Made by a program: the position numbers and the translations under genes. A stretch of DNA of 14,224 nt. It comes from Eggerthellales bacterium UBA948 (GTDB lineage: Bacteria > Actinomycetota > Coriobacteriia > Coriobacteriales > UBA8131). Of this stretch, positions 6,119 through 14,224 are shown piece by piece. The stretch covers positions 746 through 14,969 of the forward strand of contig DBCW01000046.1 in assembly GCA_002293265.1 (NCBI GenBank), written 5' to 3'. Position 1 is the stretch's first letter, and each line of letters begins with the position of its first letter. The notes under the pieces are model-generated. The model searched no databases, was not told where the DNA came from, and saw nothing but the letters and a program-made list of their open reading frames with translations.

Positions 6119-7011
6119 AATTCAGAGCTCACGATACATTCTTTATAAGAAAAGGCTGGCTTAGCAAAGGGATAAGAAGTGTCCGGTCAAACCCCAATGT
6201 GTTTATGGGGTATTCAGCGGACGGTGTAGACAAGATAAATCCAATGGACTCGCTTGGTTTGGGTGCCAATATGGTTAAGTCGCTTCGATTTTGGCTTCAA
6301 GCGGTTGGACTAACCGAAGAGCCTCCAACGGGCAAAAAGAGCCAGGCGTTAACCGAGCTGGGCAGCATAATCAATAAGAATGACCCATACATTGAAGAAA
6401 CGGGCACTCTTTGCTTACTGCACTATAAGCTCTGCTCAAATGCAGACTATGCGACAGCGTGGCACTATTTCTATAACGTATTCCCCTTGCGGAGCTTTTC
6501 TCGGGACGACTTCGTGACTTCTCTTGAAAACTATATCCGAATGAGCGATGCTGAGGCGGTTGCCAAACGATCTTTGGAAGATGATTTTAACTGCATTATC
6601 GATACATATGTTCCTAGAGAAAAGCGAAGAGCAACGCGTGTTTCTCCAGAAAACAACATTGACAGCCCCTTTGGTGACTTAGGTTTTATAGAAATTGAAA
6701 ACAGGAAAACGAGTCTTTATAGAAAAAAGAGTGTTGGTAAAACAGCGTTGCCACCACTTGTTGCTTTAGCTGCAATTGCGGATTTCTCAAACGGAGAAAA
6801 AGAAATCCAAATCGGTAAGATATTGAACGAAGTGAATTCTGTCGGAAAGATTTTCAATCTTGACACGATCGCATTGTCGTCTTTGCTTTCAGACCTTGAG
6901 AGATTGGGTCATCTTAAAATAATTCGTACGGCCGGTCTTGATGTGATCAGGCTGAATGACGTACCCTGCTTTGCAGGATGTGTTGGCCTCTACTACAAGT
7001 CGATAAGCTGA
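6115..7011 (+). CDS. sspB: SspB-like DUF4007 protein (DNA phosphorothioation)
   Basis: This 298-residue protein is recognisable as DUF4007 from its N-terminus: HDTFFIRKGWLSKGI (6-20), LGLGANMVKSLRFWLQAVGL (47-66) and a helical core to about residue 160. The C-terminal part (about 215-298) looks like a winged-helix DNA-binding domain ending in the LERLGHLKIIRTAGLDVIRL strand pair. In Ssp systems the DUF4007 protein is SspB, reported to nick DNA so that sulfur can be inserted; that role is transferred by family and context. The start is TTG at 6115, overlapping the upstream TGA in a TTGA junction, with AAGGAAG about five bases before. Tight coupling to the PP-loop gene supports a shared complex. 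Confidence 0.85.
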   Translation: MKFRAHDTFFIRKGWLSKGIRSVRSNPNVFMGYSADGVDKINPMDSLGLGANMVKSLRFWLQAVGLTEEPPTGKKSQALTELGSIINKNDPYIEETGTLCLLHYKLCSNADYATAWHYFYNVFPLRSFSRDDFVTSLENYIRMSDAEAVAKRSLEDDFNCIIDTYVPREKRRATRVSPENNIDSPFGDLGFIEIENRKTSLYRKKSVGKTALPPLVALAAIADFSNGEKEIQIGKILNEVNSVGKIFNLDTIALSSLLSDLERLGHLKIIRTAGLDVIRLNDVPCFAGCVGLYYKSIS

Positions 7012-7018
7012 GGCATCC

Positions 7019-10000
7019 ATGGCAAAAAAGATGATATCAACAAACAAGAAGTTTCACTCCTCGGTTAATGTCGCGTACGATTTGTATGATGAAGACAAGA
7101 TTCGCTCATTTATCCCGACGGTTTCCGCCTGCAAGCTCATCGAAAGCATTTTTATGGCTACGGCCCCAGATGCGAACAGCAGGGCCAAGGTGTTAGTTGG
7201 AGCCTATGGACGAGGGAAATCCCACATCATTCTTATGGCACTATCTCTTCTGTCAAAAAAGAACCCTTCCCTGTTTCAAAAGTTTTTTTCAGACATTCAG
7301 AATAATTCTCCCAAATTTGCTAAATATGCGAAAGAATACTTGAGTGATGGAAGACGGCTACTGCCTGTTGTGATCACGGGAAACACACCAAGCCTTGCTC
7401 AGTCCTTTCTTCAAGCTCTTCAATCTGCTCTTAGGGTAGAGGGTCTTGAGGAATTGATGCCAGACACAAACATCCAGGGCGCGTTATCAGCAATCGAAAT
7501 ATGGAAAACTGAATACCCCGAAACGTACACGAAATTTTCCAACTCCATTAGCGTAAATGCAGATGAGTTTGTTGCTGCACTTAACAGCTTCGATATCGAC
7601 ATCTATGAAGAGTTTTTGGAGCTCTACCCGGCTCTCACGTCGGGGGGCACCTTCAACAGTTTTATGGGATTAGATGTGGTAAGCACTTTCGATAAAACCG
7701 TTTCACACCTTAGGAATCATGGTTACGATGGCATATATGTTGTCTACGATGAATTCAGCAAGTATCTTGAAACAAACATTCAGGATGCCACGCTAAGTGA
7801 CGTAAAGCTATTGCAGGACTTTGCCGAAAAATGCAATAGGAGCGCGAACCATCAAATCCATCTGCTCCTAATATGCCACAAGGATATCGCAAACTATATC
7901 GATGGCAAACTCCCCAAGGAACGTTTGGATGGATGGAGGGGCGTTTCTGGGCGTTTTGAGCATATAGAAATACGTAATGGCTTTACGCAGTCGTATGAGT
8001 TAATTGAGTCCTCCATTATAAAGGATGCAGACAAATGGGCTGATTATGTGAGTCGGCACGAGTCGGCACTCAGCCTTCTCGAAGATAGGTCTGTCGCAAA
8101 CAACCTTATAGACAGCACCAGTTCGAGTACTGTAATTAGAGGTTGCTACCCCTTGCATCCCGTTACAACATTTCTGTTACCACGTATTTCTGAACGGGTT
8201 GCTCAAAACGAAAGAACTCTTTTTACGTACTTGGTCTCAAACGAAAAGAACTCTTTGATTGAAGCATATTCAGCTCTGAACGAAAATGCACTCGCATTTG
8301 TAACACCTGACAATCTTTACGACTATTTTGAGCCTCTTTTTCGCAAAGAACCCTATACCAGCGAGATTCATGGGCTGTATGAGCTGACGGCAAGAATACT
8401 GCTACGAGTAGATCATAGTCACTTAGAGGCAAAGATCATCAAAACACTTATGCTTATCTATGCAGCATCTCAATTTGAATGCCTTGCGCCTACCAAAGAG
8501 CAGATTATAGGAATTTTTTCATCAGGCGATCTATCCACTCATGAAGTTAATGCATCAATAGAGTCACTGATTACAAAAGACGCTGTTATCTATCTCCGAA
8601 AAAGCAATGGGTACCTCAAACTGAAAGAATCTTCAGGAGTTGACATTGAAGAAGAGATTAAAAGATTCCTTGAACGCGAGAGGGGCAAATTTTCCGTTGA
8701 AGATGTTTTAAACGGGATTGCCTCAGGAAAAGCTATGTATCCGTCAAGACACAATGATGAAAATGAAATTGTCAGATACTTTCAGTGTAAATACATAAGC
8801 GGGGATAATTACTGGAATATCGTTGAAAACGGGCTCACCAGAAATGACAATGCCGATGGGCATCTTCTTGCCATATTACCCTATGACAAAGACGATCTGA
8901 AGGATATCGAAAAATCGATAGAAGAGCTTTCAGGAAAATATCCTGAAATAGTCTTTATCCTCCCAAAGAAGTATAAAGACATAAACGAGATAGTATTAAA
9001 GTATTACGCAGCTCACTGTCTGGGCGAAGATGTCAGAGAAGACGCACTACTTGCAGACGAATACGATGTCATGCTTGAAGACTATTCCGAAGTTATCGCC
9101 AGCTTTAATTCGGAGTTCTTTCAGCCAGAGTTAAAAATGGCGCATTTCTTTCAGGGTGGAGTTAAAAGAACCATTAACAGAAAAGCAAAGCTATCAGCAC
9201 TCTTATCTCAAATATGCGACGACGCCTACCCAAAAACACCCTTAATAAACAATGAGGCCATTAACAAAAACGAGCTATCGCCGGCAGCTGTTCATAGTAG
9301 AACAAAAATTTTGAACGGCCTCTGTCGCCCGCAGCTTGAAGCGAACCTTGGCCTTCAGGGAAACGGACAAGAGTGCTCTATCATGCGGAGTGTTTTTGCT
9401 GTAACTGGGATTATCGAAGACATAAAGAGTTCACCTAGAATAAACTTCAATCCTGATGGAGACAATTACGGCTATCTGTTTTCTGTGATACGTGAGTTCG
9501 TCTACTCTGGAAAAGAAGGCAGTGCGCTTAATGACCTCTACGAATCTCTCACAACCTCTGAAAAACAAATAGGTCTCAAAAGAGGTCTTGTCATACTGTT
9601 TTTAGGACTTGTACTTAGAGAGGACTGGAATAATCTTCTTCTAATGAAAGGGGAAGAGGAGCAGCGGCTTACAGCTGGAGTTCTAAACGAGATTGACTCG
9701 GCACCGGATAAGTTTACGATCAAACCTGTAGAGTGGACACAGGAGCGGGCGAAATTCGTGCATGGTGTGCTTTCAGCATTCTCTACACACTCACAAAGCA
9801 ATGCTAGCGCAGGTGACTTTACTCAAGCAGCTGATGCGATGTATCGATGGTATCTCGCGCTTCCGCGCTTTGCTAAAACCGCCACAAGAATTTATGGAGG
9901 ATCATCTATATCGGACAATTACGAACCTATAAATAAGGCTTATGTAGATTTTCTTAGGGCTTTGAAGCGATCCGATGTAAACCCGAGAGGTTTTCTTTTT

Positions 10001-10627
10001 GACAATCTGCCAGATTTGTTTGCGTGCAAAGAAGTCAATACTGGCTTGCTTTCAAGAGTGACGGAAGCGAAGATTTTTTTTGATAGCTATGTCGCAGCTA
10101 TCACAGAAAGACTAACTGACGACCTGAGAAGTCTTTTTGGTCCAAAGGCACACCCCGATTCATCTTTGACATCGATTATCGCTGAGTGGTGTGAAGGCTT
10201 GAATGATGGTCTACGAGGATATGTTCTCCCTGGGTCGGCAAATAGAACGATTGTTGCATTGCAGGCTTTTACCAATGATGAAGAAATATCGCTGAAACGT
10301 CTGTTCAAGGCGGTAACGGGGCTTCGTATTGAGGACTGGGACGAAAGAACAATTGAAGTGTTCATAAGTGAGATTAACAACGTAATAACGAGTGCAGAGA
10401 AATTCCTCTATGGTGATGTCAACATAGAGGTTGAGGCTAGCCAACAAATTGCATTTATTAACACCGAAGGAGAGCTAGAAAAAAGGCTCTTCCAAACGGC
10501 AGCATACTCGCCACGTGCAAAATTGCTAAAGAACGAAATTGAGAACGCCATTGACGAAATGGGGCAATCTATTGAGGAATCGGAAAAAAGACAGGTGCTT
10601 TTCGATATATTAAGGAGAATGTGCTGA
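7019..10627 (+). CDS. sspC: SspC-like large P-loop ATPase (DNA phosphorothioation)
   Basis: This 1202-residue protein has one P-loop NTPase domain near the N-terminus: Walker A GAYGRGKS (61-68), Walker B GIYVVYDEFSKYL (238-250, with D244 and E245), a sensor-like strand LLLICHKDI (282-290) and possible arginine-finger residues in GWRGVSGRF (305-313). The other 850 residues are largely helical with no second motif that I recognise. The architecture resembles the large PglY/BrxC-like ATPases of defence islands, and by position it matches SspC, the ATPase of Ssp phosphorothioation. It starts at ATG 7019, seven bases after the DUF4007 stop, with a GAGG site. Its TGA overlaps the desulfurase ATG. 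The DNA motor or clamp role is inferred. Confidence 0.8.
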   Translation: MAKKMISTNKKFHSSVNVAYDLYDEDKIRSFIPTVSACKLIESIFMATAPDANSRAKVLVGAYGRGKSHIILMALSLLSKKNPSLFQKFFSDIQNNSPKFAKYAKEYLSDGRRLLPVVITGNTPSLAQSFLQALQSALRVEGLEELMPDTNIQGALSAIEIWKTEYPETYTKFSNSISVNADEFVAALNSFDIDIYEEFLELYPALTSGGTFNSFMGLDVVSTFDKTVSHLRNHGYDGIYVVYDEFSKYLETNIQDATLSDVKLLQDFAEKCNRSANHQIHLLLICHKDIANYIDGKLPKERLDGWRGVSGRFEHIEIRNGFTQSYELIESSIIKDADKWADYVSRHESALSLLEDRSVANNLIDSTSSSTVIRGCYPLHPVTTFLLPRISERVAQNERTLFTYLVSNEKNSLIEAYSALNENALAFVTPDNLYDYFEPLFRKEPYTSEIHGLYELTARILLRVDHSHLEAKIIKTLMLIYAASQFECLAPTKEQIIGIFSSGDLSTHEVNASIESLITKDAVIYLRKSNGYLKLKESSGVDIEEEIKRFLERERGKFSVEDVLNGIASGKAMYPSRHNDENEIVRYFQCKYISGDNYWNIVENGLTRNDNADGHLLAILPYDKDDLKDIEKSIEELSGKYPEIVFILPKKYKDINEIVLKYYAAHCLGEDVREDALLADEYDVMLEDYSEVIASFNSEFFQPELKMAHFFQGGVKRTINRKAKLSALLSQICDDAYPKTPLINNEAINKNELSPAAVHSRTKILNGLCRPQLEANLGLQGNGQECSIMRSVFAVTGIIEDIKSSPRINFNPDGDNYGYLFSVIREFVYSGKEGSALNDLYESLTTSEKQIGLKRGLVILFLGLVLREDWNNLLLMKGEEEQRLTAGVLNEIDSAPDKFTIKPVEWTQERAKFVHGVLSAFSTHSQSNASAGDFTQAADAMYRWYLALPRFAKTATRIYGGSSISDNYEPINKAYVDFLRALKRSDVNPRGFLFDNLPDLFACKEVNTGLLSRVTEAKIFFDSYVAAITERLTDDLRSLFGPKAHPDSSLTSIIAEWCEGLNDGLRGYVLPGSANRTIVALQAFTNDEEISLKRLFKAVTGLRIEDWDERTIEVFISEINNVITSAEKFLYGDVNIEVEASQQIAFINTEGELEKRLFQTAAYSPRAKLLKNEIENAIDEMGQSIEESEKRQVLFDILRRMC

Positions 10628-11790
10628 TGGCTGCTGGAAAGCTTGCTTATTTCGACAATGCGGCTACTTCCTTTCCAAAACCAGAGTGTGTCTACGCGTA
10701 CGCTGATGATTTCTATAGGACAGCAGGCGCAAATGCTGGGCGAGGTCAATACCAGATAGCATCCAAGGCAAACGCGCTGATTGAAGAGACTAGGGCTTCG
10801 TTACTTTCGCTGTATAGATGCGAAAATAAACAGGTGATTTTCACTTCGTCGGCAACTGAAGCCATCAATAAAATTCTATTCGGTTTGTCTTTGAAGCCTG
10901 AGATGACAATATACCTCTCTCCCTTTGAGCACAATTCGGTCACAAGGGTCGTTCATGCTATAGCGAAAATGAATGGTGTGAGAATCGAGATACTCCCGTT
11001 TGATTCAAAGACACTTTTGCTTAACGTCGAAGAAACCGTTAAGGCATTTTCTGAAAATGCCCCAAGCGTTGTGGTGGCAACTCACGCGAGTAATGTTTGC
11101 GGAGTGATACTTCCGGTTGACTCGTTATTCTCCCTTGCTAAGAGTCATGGAGCGATAACCGTCCTGGACATGAGTCAAACGACTGGTCTGCTCAACCTAA
11201 AGCTGTCTTCGGACGATATTGACTATGCTGTTTTCGCAGGTCACAAAAGCTTGCTCGCTCCATTTGGAATCGGTGGTTTTATTTGCAAAAAAACCGCAAT
11301 GCTGGAGCCAGTATTTCACGGAGGAACCGGGGTGGACTCAATACGACAAGAACCCGCTGAGACGCTGAGGGAAAGAATGGAGGTGGGAAGCCCGAACATC
11401 TATGCCTTAGCTGGGCTAAATGCATCTTTGACCTGGATTTCCAACAATGGTTTAGATTGGGTGTGCAACGAGGAGCGAAAGAGAGCTCGGCGACTTCTAG
11501 ATCTACTCCACTCTTTTTCGAATGTTAAGATCATAGCCGACGTGGATACTGTTGAACGCATCGGTGTTGTATCTACCTTATTCAATTATTACTGCCCCGA
11601 TGAAATGGGTGGAATACTCAGTCAAAATGCCGTTGCTGTAAGAACGGGCCTACACTGCTCGCCCTATGCTCATGAGTTTTTGGGGACAAGCCCAACGGGT
11701 TCCGTGCGATTCAGCGTTAGCTGCCTTTCCACGGATCAAGATTTCGAGATACTCAATGAGGCACTTGAAATAATCAATAAAGCTGGATGA
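10627..11790 (+). CDS. sspA: SspA-like PLP cysteine desulfurase
   Basis: This 387-residue class-V aminotransferase fold protein should convert cysteine to alanine and carry the sulfur as a persulfide on a mobile Cys, the expected donor to the PP-loop protein. Visible features are YFDNAATSFPKP near the N-terminus, H102 in PFEHNS, D181 and Q184 in LDMSQT, the PLP lysine K207 in AGHKSLLAPFG, and the catalytic cysteine C344 in RTGLHCSPYAHEFLG. The short loop around C344 and the overall pattern resemble the EF2568-type (SufS/Csd-like) group rather than IscS/DndA. ATG at 10627 overlaps the ATPase stop (ATGA junction) with AAGGAG nine bases upstream; the GTG six bases earlier sits only three bases from that site and is less likely. 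It is the last gene of the operon. Confidence 0.88.
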   Translation: MAAGKLAYFDNAATSFPKPECVYAYADDFYRTAGANAGRGQYQIASKANALIEETRASLLSLYRCENKQVIFTSSATEAINKILFGLSLKPEMTIYLSPFEHNSVTRVVHAIAKMNGVRIEILPFDSKTLLLNVEETVKAFSENAPSVVVATHASNVCGVILPVDSLFSLAKSHGAITVLDMSQTTGLLNLKLSSDDIDYAVFAGHKSLLAPFGIGGFICKKTAMLEPVFHGGTGVDSIRQEPAETLRERMEVGSPNIYALAGLNASLTWISNNGLDWVCNEERKRARRLLDLLHSFSNVKIIADVDTVERIGVVSTLFNYYCPDEMGGILSQNAVAVRTGLHCSPYAHEFLGTSPTGSVRFSVSCLSTDQDFEILNEALEIINKAG

Positions 11791-11797
11791 AATGGTG

Positions 11798-13438
11798 CTA
11801 CTTCAAATACCACCCTGGATACCCATCCTTGCGGCTGGCACTATATACAAACTCGTAGCCGATGCCTGCAAGAATATCAGCAATGCCAGCTAACTCTTTT
11901 CCTCCAATCAACCAGATTGTCCCGTCGCTTTGACGAGTATCCACGAAATCGATTTTTGCTTCTATTAAAATTCCTACCAGCGTGGCTAGTGCATGTTGCG
12001 CATCTGCATTTTCGATTACGTGATACGTGTTTGAGCTGCGGAGTTGTGGGTGCTCCAGCACAGAACTTTTGCCTTGGCCTGTATTTGAGCCATGCAGATG
12101 CGAAGTGGCTTTTTTATCATTGGGCTGAGGTCGTGGTTCCATCTCGTGTGTTGAGATCCAATCTAAAAGAGCGATAGGATCGTCATAAGCTTCTGAGGGC
12201 GCTGAGCAAACTTGCAAAGTCTCGTCGAAAAAATCAGAGTCGTCACCCTCTTCAAGTAAATTATCATCAGCGTGGATATCCATATCAATCTCTAGCAAAT
12301 CAAAGTCAATTTGATACTCGTTGCCATTTTGGTCGATTTGGCAATAGTCCCAATAAATGTAATCGGTTCCATATTTCGCTTGTTGTTCGCCCTGAACTGT
12401 TTCAACTATCTCAATATAATCTTCCCATGAAAAGAAATGGTTGTCGGAACATGAGCCATATCCAGAATAAGGATATGAGCCATAAGAAGAAGGAACTATT
12501 TCATAGCGTAAATATATGTTCGTTTCAGAGTGTGTATAGTAATCCCTTGCTGCATAGTAAACGAGATCATCATAGAAGCGTTTTGCAGATACTGATGAGC
12601 AAATGTCGGCCATCATCCTACTTATTTGACCTTCATCAATATCAAAAGGGCTGATCCAATTTGAGAAAACTATTCTGGCCTCTTCCTTCACAGAACATGC
12701 AAATGCCAGCAAAAAACTGCTTGAGTGACGAAATAGTATGACTGAGTAAGTTTTTTTACATTTTAATATCGCTGAAGACACGAAAAAGGCAACTTCCGAA
12801 CGCTCGCTCAGGGAGCCACAGATATCTATGGCATAGTAAAAAACAACCTCTCCAGTAGGAATCTCAAACTCGTTCTCTTGCTTCGAGAACAAAAGCGCAC
12901 ACCCGTTGATTAGCTCTAAGGCATCTCGTTCATCCTCACTTAGTATTTTCTCTTGCGGCAAAAGGCTGTAAATAAAGTTCTTGGAATTGTTGTTTGATAA
13001 AATTAGAGGCGTTGGTTCGCTTGTGTGTCTGAGGTTGTAGAAAAATACTTGTCCAGCGGATTCAATTGACATGTTAGCCAAGCCTGAAGAGAACCACACC
13101 TGTGTATCTTCAAGTGTTGACAGACGATCTTGATATGCTGTTTGAATCTCATTAAGATCATCTGTATCTTGCAATGATTCTTCAAGGCTTTCCCGAATAC
13201 TCTTAAAAGAAGATTCGGGGGGCCATGCTGAATCCAGCCATGGAAGTAGCCCAGCAAACCCAAAAGACAATACTGGACTTTCATTTTGTATGTCCGCCGC
13301 AGTATCACTGCTAACCAGCTTGTCATCATCGGATGCTTCTTCGATAGATCCAAGAATGGTGAGATTGGGCTCCAGAGGGTTCATGTGGTTTTCAGGGAAT
13401 CTCTGTTCATCGGCACACGTGCACACACTTTCGTTCAT
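11798..13438 (-). CDS. Unrecognised 546-residue protein, convergent with the sulfur operon
   Basis: I do not recognise this protein as a whole. The N-terminal half (about 50-300) is mixed alpha/beta with hydrophobic strands such as VVFYYAIDICGS (198-209) and YSVILFRHSSSFLLAFACSV (231-250). A Ser/Tyr/Gly-rich stretch lies at 317-330, followed by a strongly acidic segment (about 376-421) and a low-complexity polar linker (about 430-470). The last 50 residues, IDFVDTR..GTIWLIGGKEL...GYEF...GYPGWYLK, resemble a small C-terminal domain seen in some defence and helicase-related proteins, from memory only. No DUF262, HNH, helicase or nuclease motif is visible, so it is not SspE-like. ATG at 13438 has only a weak AGG site and overlaps the TGA of a 43-codon ORF. 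The stop is seven bp from the desulfurase stop. Confidence 0.8.
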   Translation of the reverse strand: MNESVCTCADEQRFPENHMNPLEPNLTILGSIEEASDDDKLVSSDTAADIQNESPVLSFGFAGLLPWLDSAWPPESSFKSIRESLEESLQDTDDLNEIQTAYQDRLSTLEDTQVWFSSGLANMSIESAGQVFFYNLRHTSEPTPLILSNNNSKNFIYSLLPQEKILSEDERDALELINGCALLFSKQENEFEIPTGEVVFYYAIDICGSLSERSEVAFFVSSAILKCKKTYSVILFRHSSSFLLAFACSVKEEARIVFSNWISPFDIDEGQISRMMADICSSVSAKRFYDDLVYYAARDYYTHSETNIYLRYEIVPSSYGSYPYSGYGSCSDNHFFSWEDYIEIVETVQGEQQAKYGTDYIYWDYCQIDQNGNEYQIDFDLLEIDMDIHADDNLLEEGDDSDFFDETLQVCSAPSEAYDDPIALLDWISTHEMEPRPQPNDKKATSHLHGSNTGQGKSSVLEHPQLRSSNTYHVIENADAQHALATLVGILIEAKIDFVDTRQSDGTIWLIGGKELAGIADILAGIGYEFVYSASRKDGYPGWYLK

Positions 13439-13566
13439 AAAATAAGCCTACTTGTGCGTGAACTTGACTTCATTCGGATGCCCAGTTTGCAAAAATGGGC
13501 TAAAATCTGATTCAAGGATACTGCTCTCAAATGAGTAGAACCGATGAGAGAAATGAAAGTGTTCAT
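13435..13566 (-). CDS. Doubtful 43-residue ORF between the two unknown genes
   Basis: An ATG at 13566 opens a 43-codon frame (MNTFISLIGSTHLRAVSLNQ...) whose TGA overlaps the ATG of the 546-residue protein (ATGA junction). It starts five bases after the stop of the 171-residue gene, so it fills the gap exactly as an operon member would. No ribosome binding site is visible and the C-terminal half is Ser/Arg-rich with no family resemblance. It may be a coupling peptide, a remnant of a longer gene, or a chance frame. Confidence 0.3.
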   Translation of the reverse strand: MNTFISLIGSTHLRAVSLNQILAHFCKLGIRMKSSSRTSRLIL

Positions 13567-13572
13567 GAGCTG

Positions 13573-14088
13573 CTAAATATCCCTCATCAGCTCATCGAGT
13601 TTCTCTTCATATGAGATGCCATTAATCTCTTCAAGGTAATCACGCATTTCTTCATAAACTCTAACTGCGTAATCTTCTTCATTCACACAATCATCCGTCA
13701 ACTTTTCGAATAGCACTTCAATTCCGCCCAAAACATATGAGCTAAATAATTCCATGTTACCCTTTAACTCATCAGCATAATTAGGATCAGAGTCATAACG
13801 AAAAGCACGATCTATTCGCTGCTCGGCAGTGAGCGGATTGCTGTTATCTAAAAGCATTATAAGGCGATAAACAAAGACACAATCTTCTCGGCAATTATTG
13901 AACACAGCAGCAAGAATATTTGCGGTATCCTGAGAATTGTCTTTTTGCGCTCTCTGGTTATAAAGCAGACCGAAAACCGCTCCATTTAAATATACGTCAA
14001 TATGTCTTTTGTAAATCTTGGCCTCATCGACTAAGTACTTCAGCTTGGTTGCATGTTTCCCAGTAATCCTGACATCCGTATCAAACAT
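13573..14088 (-). CDS. Unrecognised 171-residue protein
   Basis: This helical, acidic protein begins MFDTDVRITGKHATKLKYLV and contains DVYLNGAVFGLLYNQRAQ (about 31-48), FVYRLIMLLD (about 72-81), AEQRIDRAFRYDSD (about 88-101) and MELFSSYVLGGIEVLFEKL (about 112-130). These stretches have the look of a conserved family, and I have an impression of similar proteins elsewhere, but I cannot name it or a function. It is not DndE (about 110 residues, different motifs). There is no signal peptide or transmembrane segment. ATG at 14088 has AGGGGGAG just upstream and overlaps the stop of the preceding partial gene, indicating an operon. Confidence 0.8.
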   Translation of the reverse strand: MFDTDVRITGKHATKLKYLVDEAKIYKRHIDVYLNGAVFGLLYNQRAQKDNSQDTANILAAVFNNCREDCVFVYRLIMLLDNSNPLTAEQRIDRAFRYDSDPNYADELKGNMELFSSYVLGGIEVLFEKLTDDCVNEEDYAVRVYEEMRDYLEEINGISYEEKLDELMRDI

Positions 14089-14224
14089 GGCTCCCCCTTT
14101 CTAGCACTGAGTACTTTTCACTATGCTTTATGAGCTGGTGCTGGGAACCAACTCTATTACGTAGCACGGGTTCAGCATATTGCCAGTCTTTTTTCATGAC
14201 AAACATTATCACCTGCTCGGCAAC
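14081..14224 (-). CDS. C-terminal fragment of an unidentified protein, cut by the window edge
   Basis: The minus strand is open from the window edge to a TGA at 14081-14083, giving 47 residues that read VAEQVIMFVMKKDWQYAEPV, then a basic RNRVGSQHQLIKHSEKYSVLERG segment. The stop overlaps the start of the 171-residue gene by eight bases, the pattern of a translationally coupled upstream gene. The fragment is too short to identify. Its residues look protein-like rather than random, but that is a judgement by eye. Confidence 0.55.
   Translation of the reverse strand, partial: VAEQVIMFVMKKDWQYAEPVLRNRVGSQHQLIKHSEKYSVLERGSHV

Noticed and set aside
12514..12522. LexA-like half-site ATATGTTCG
   Set aside because: It lies inside the coding region of the 546-residue protein, the other half does not match, and no start codon is near.
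13573..14088. 171-residue protein as DndE or SspE
   Set aside because: DndE is about 110 residues with different motifs, and SspE is much larger with DUF262 and HNH motifs. Neither pattern is present.

Overview
The window is the left part of an integrated genomic island in what looks like a Gram-positive anaerobe, probably Bacillota/Clostridia or Actinomycetota/Coriobacteriia. That placement rests on the style of the integrase, MazF-like and sigma-like genes, strong AGGAGG-type ribosome binding sites, frequent GTG/TTG starts, and a perfect Bacillus/actinobacterial-type LexA box. No housekeeping gene is present to fix the taxon. The first 21 bases are the 3' end of a tRNA gene with an encoded CCA. 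They carry the U70 expected in tRNA-Ala and are followed by a factor-independent terminator, so position 1 to about 60 is the probable attachment-site end of the island.

Positions 140-4024 hold the mobile-element maintenance block, all on the minus strand. Reading in the direction of transcription it contains: a 49-residue unknown ORF; a 54-residue zinc-ribbon protein under a canonical LexA/SOS box and followed by a strong terminator; a sigma-70 region-4-like regulator; a 490-bp GC-rich, hairpin-dense stretch that looks more like structured RNA than protein; a MazF/PemK-like protein with an extra C-terminal zinc-binding segment; an excisionase-like HTH protein whose start overlaps the MazF stop; and a tyrosine integrase. 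Octamer repeats (TTTTTCAG, three copies) lie between the tRNA end and the integrase stop.

Positions 4397-11790 are a tight four-gene plus-strand operon: a PAPS-reductase/PP-loop protein with N-terminal zinc ribbons and C-terminal ferredoxin-like cysteines, a DUF4007 protein, a 1202-residue P-loop ATPase, and a PLP cysteine desulfurase. The four families together match the Ssp-type DNA phosphorothioation machinery (SspD-SspB-SspC-SspA). The desulfurase should mobilise sulfur from cysteine and pass it to SspD; SspB and SspC should act on the DNA. The result expected is sulfur replacing a non-bridging oxygen in the DNA backbone. The operon has a 5' leader able to form hairpins, one of which overlaps the likely ribosome binding site.

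Positions 11798-14224 form a minus-strand operon converging on the sulfur operon with only 7 bp between. It encodes the tail of an unidentified protein cut by the window edge, an unrecognised 171-residue protein, a doubtful 43-residue ORF, and an unrecognised 546-residue protein. No SspE-like (DUF262/HNH) or SspFGH-like restriction gene is recognisable. The unknown convergent genes are therefore the best candidates for the missing sensing or effector arm of the defence system, or for a second, separate defence module.
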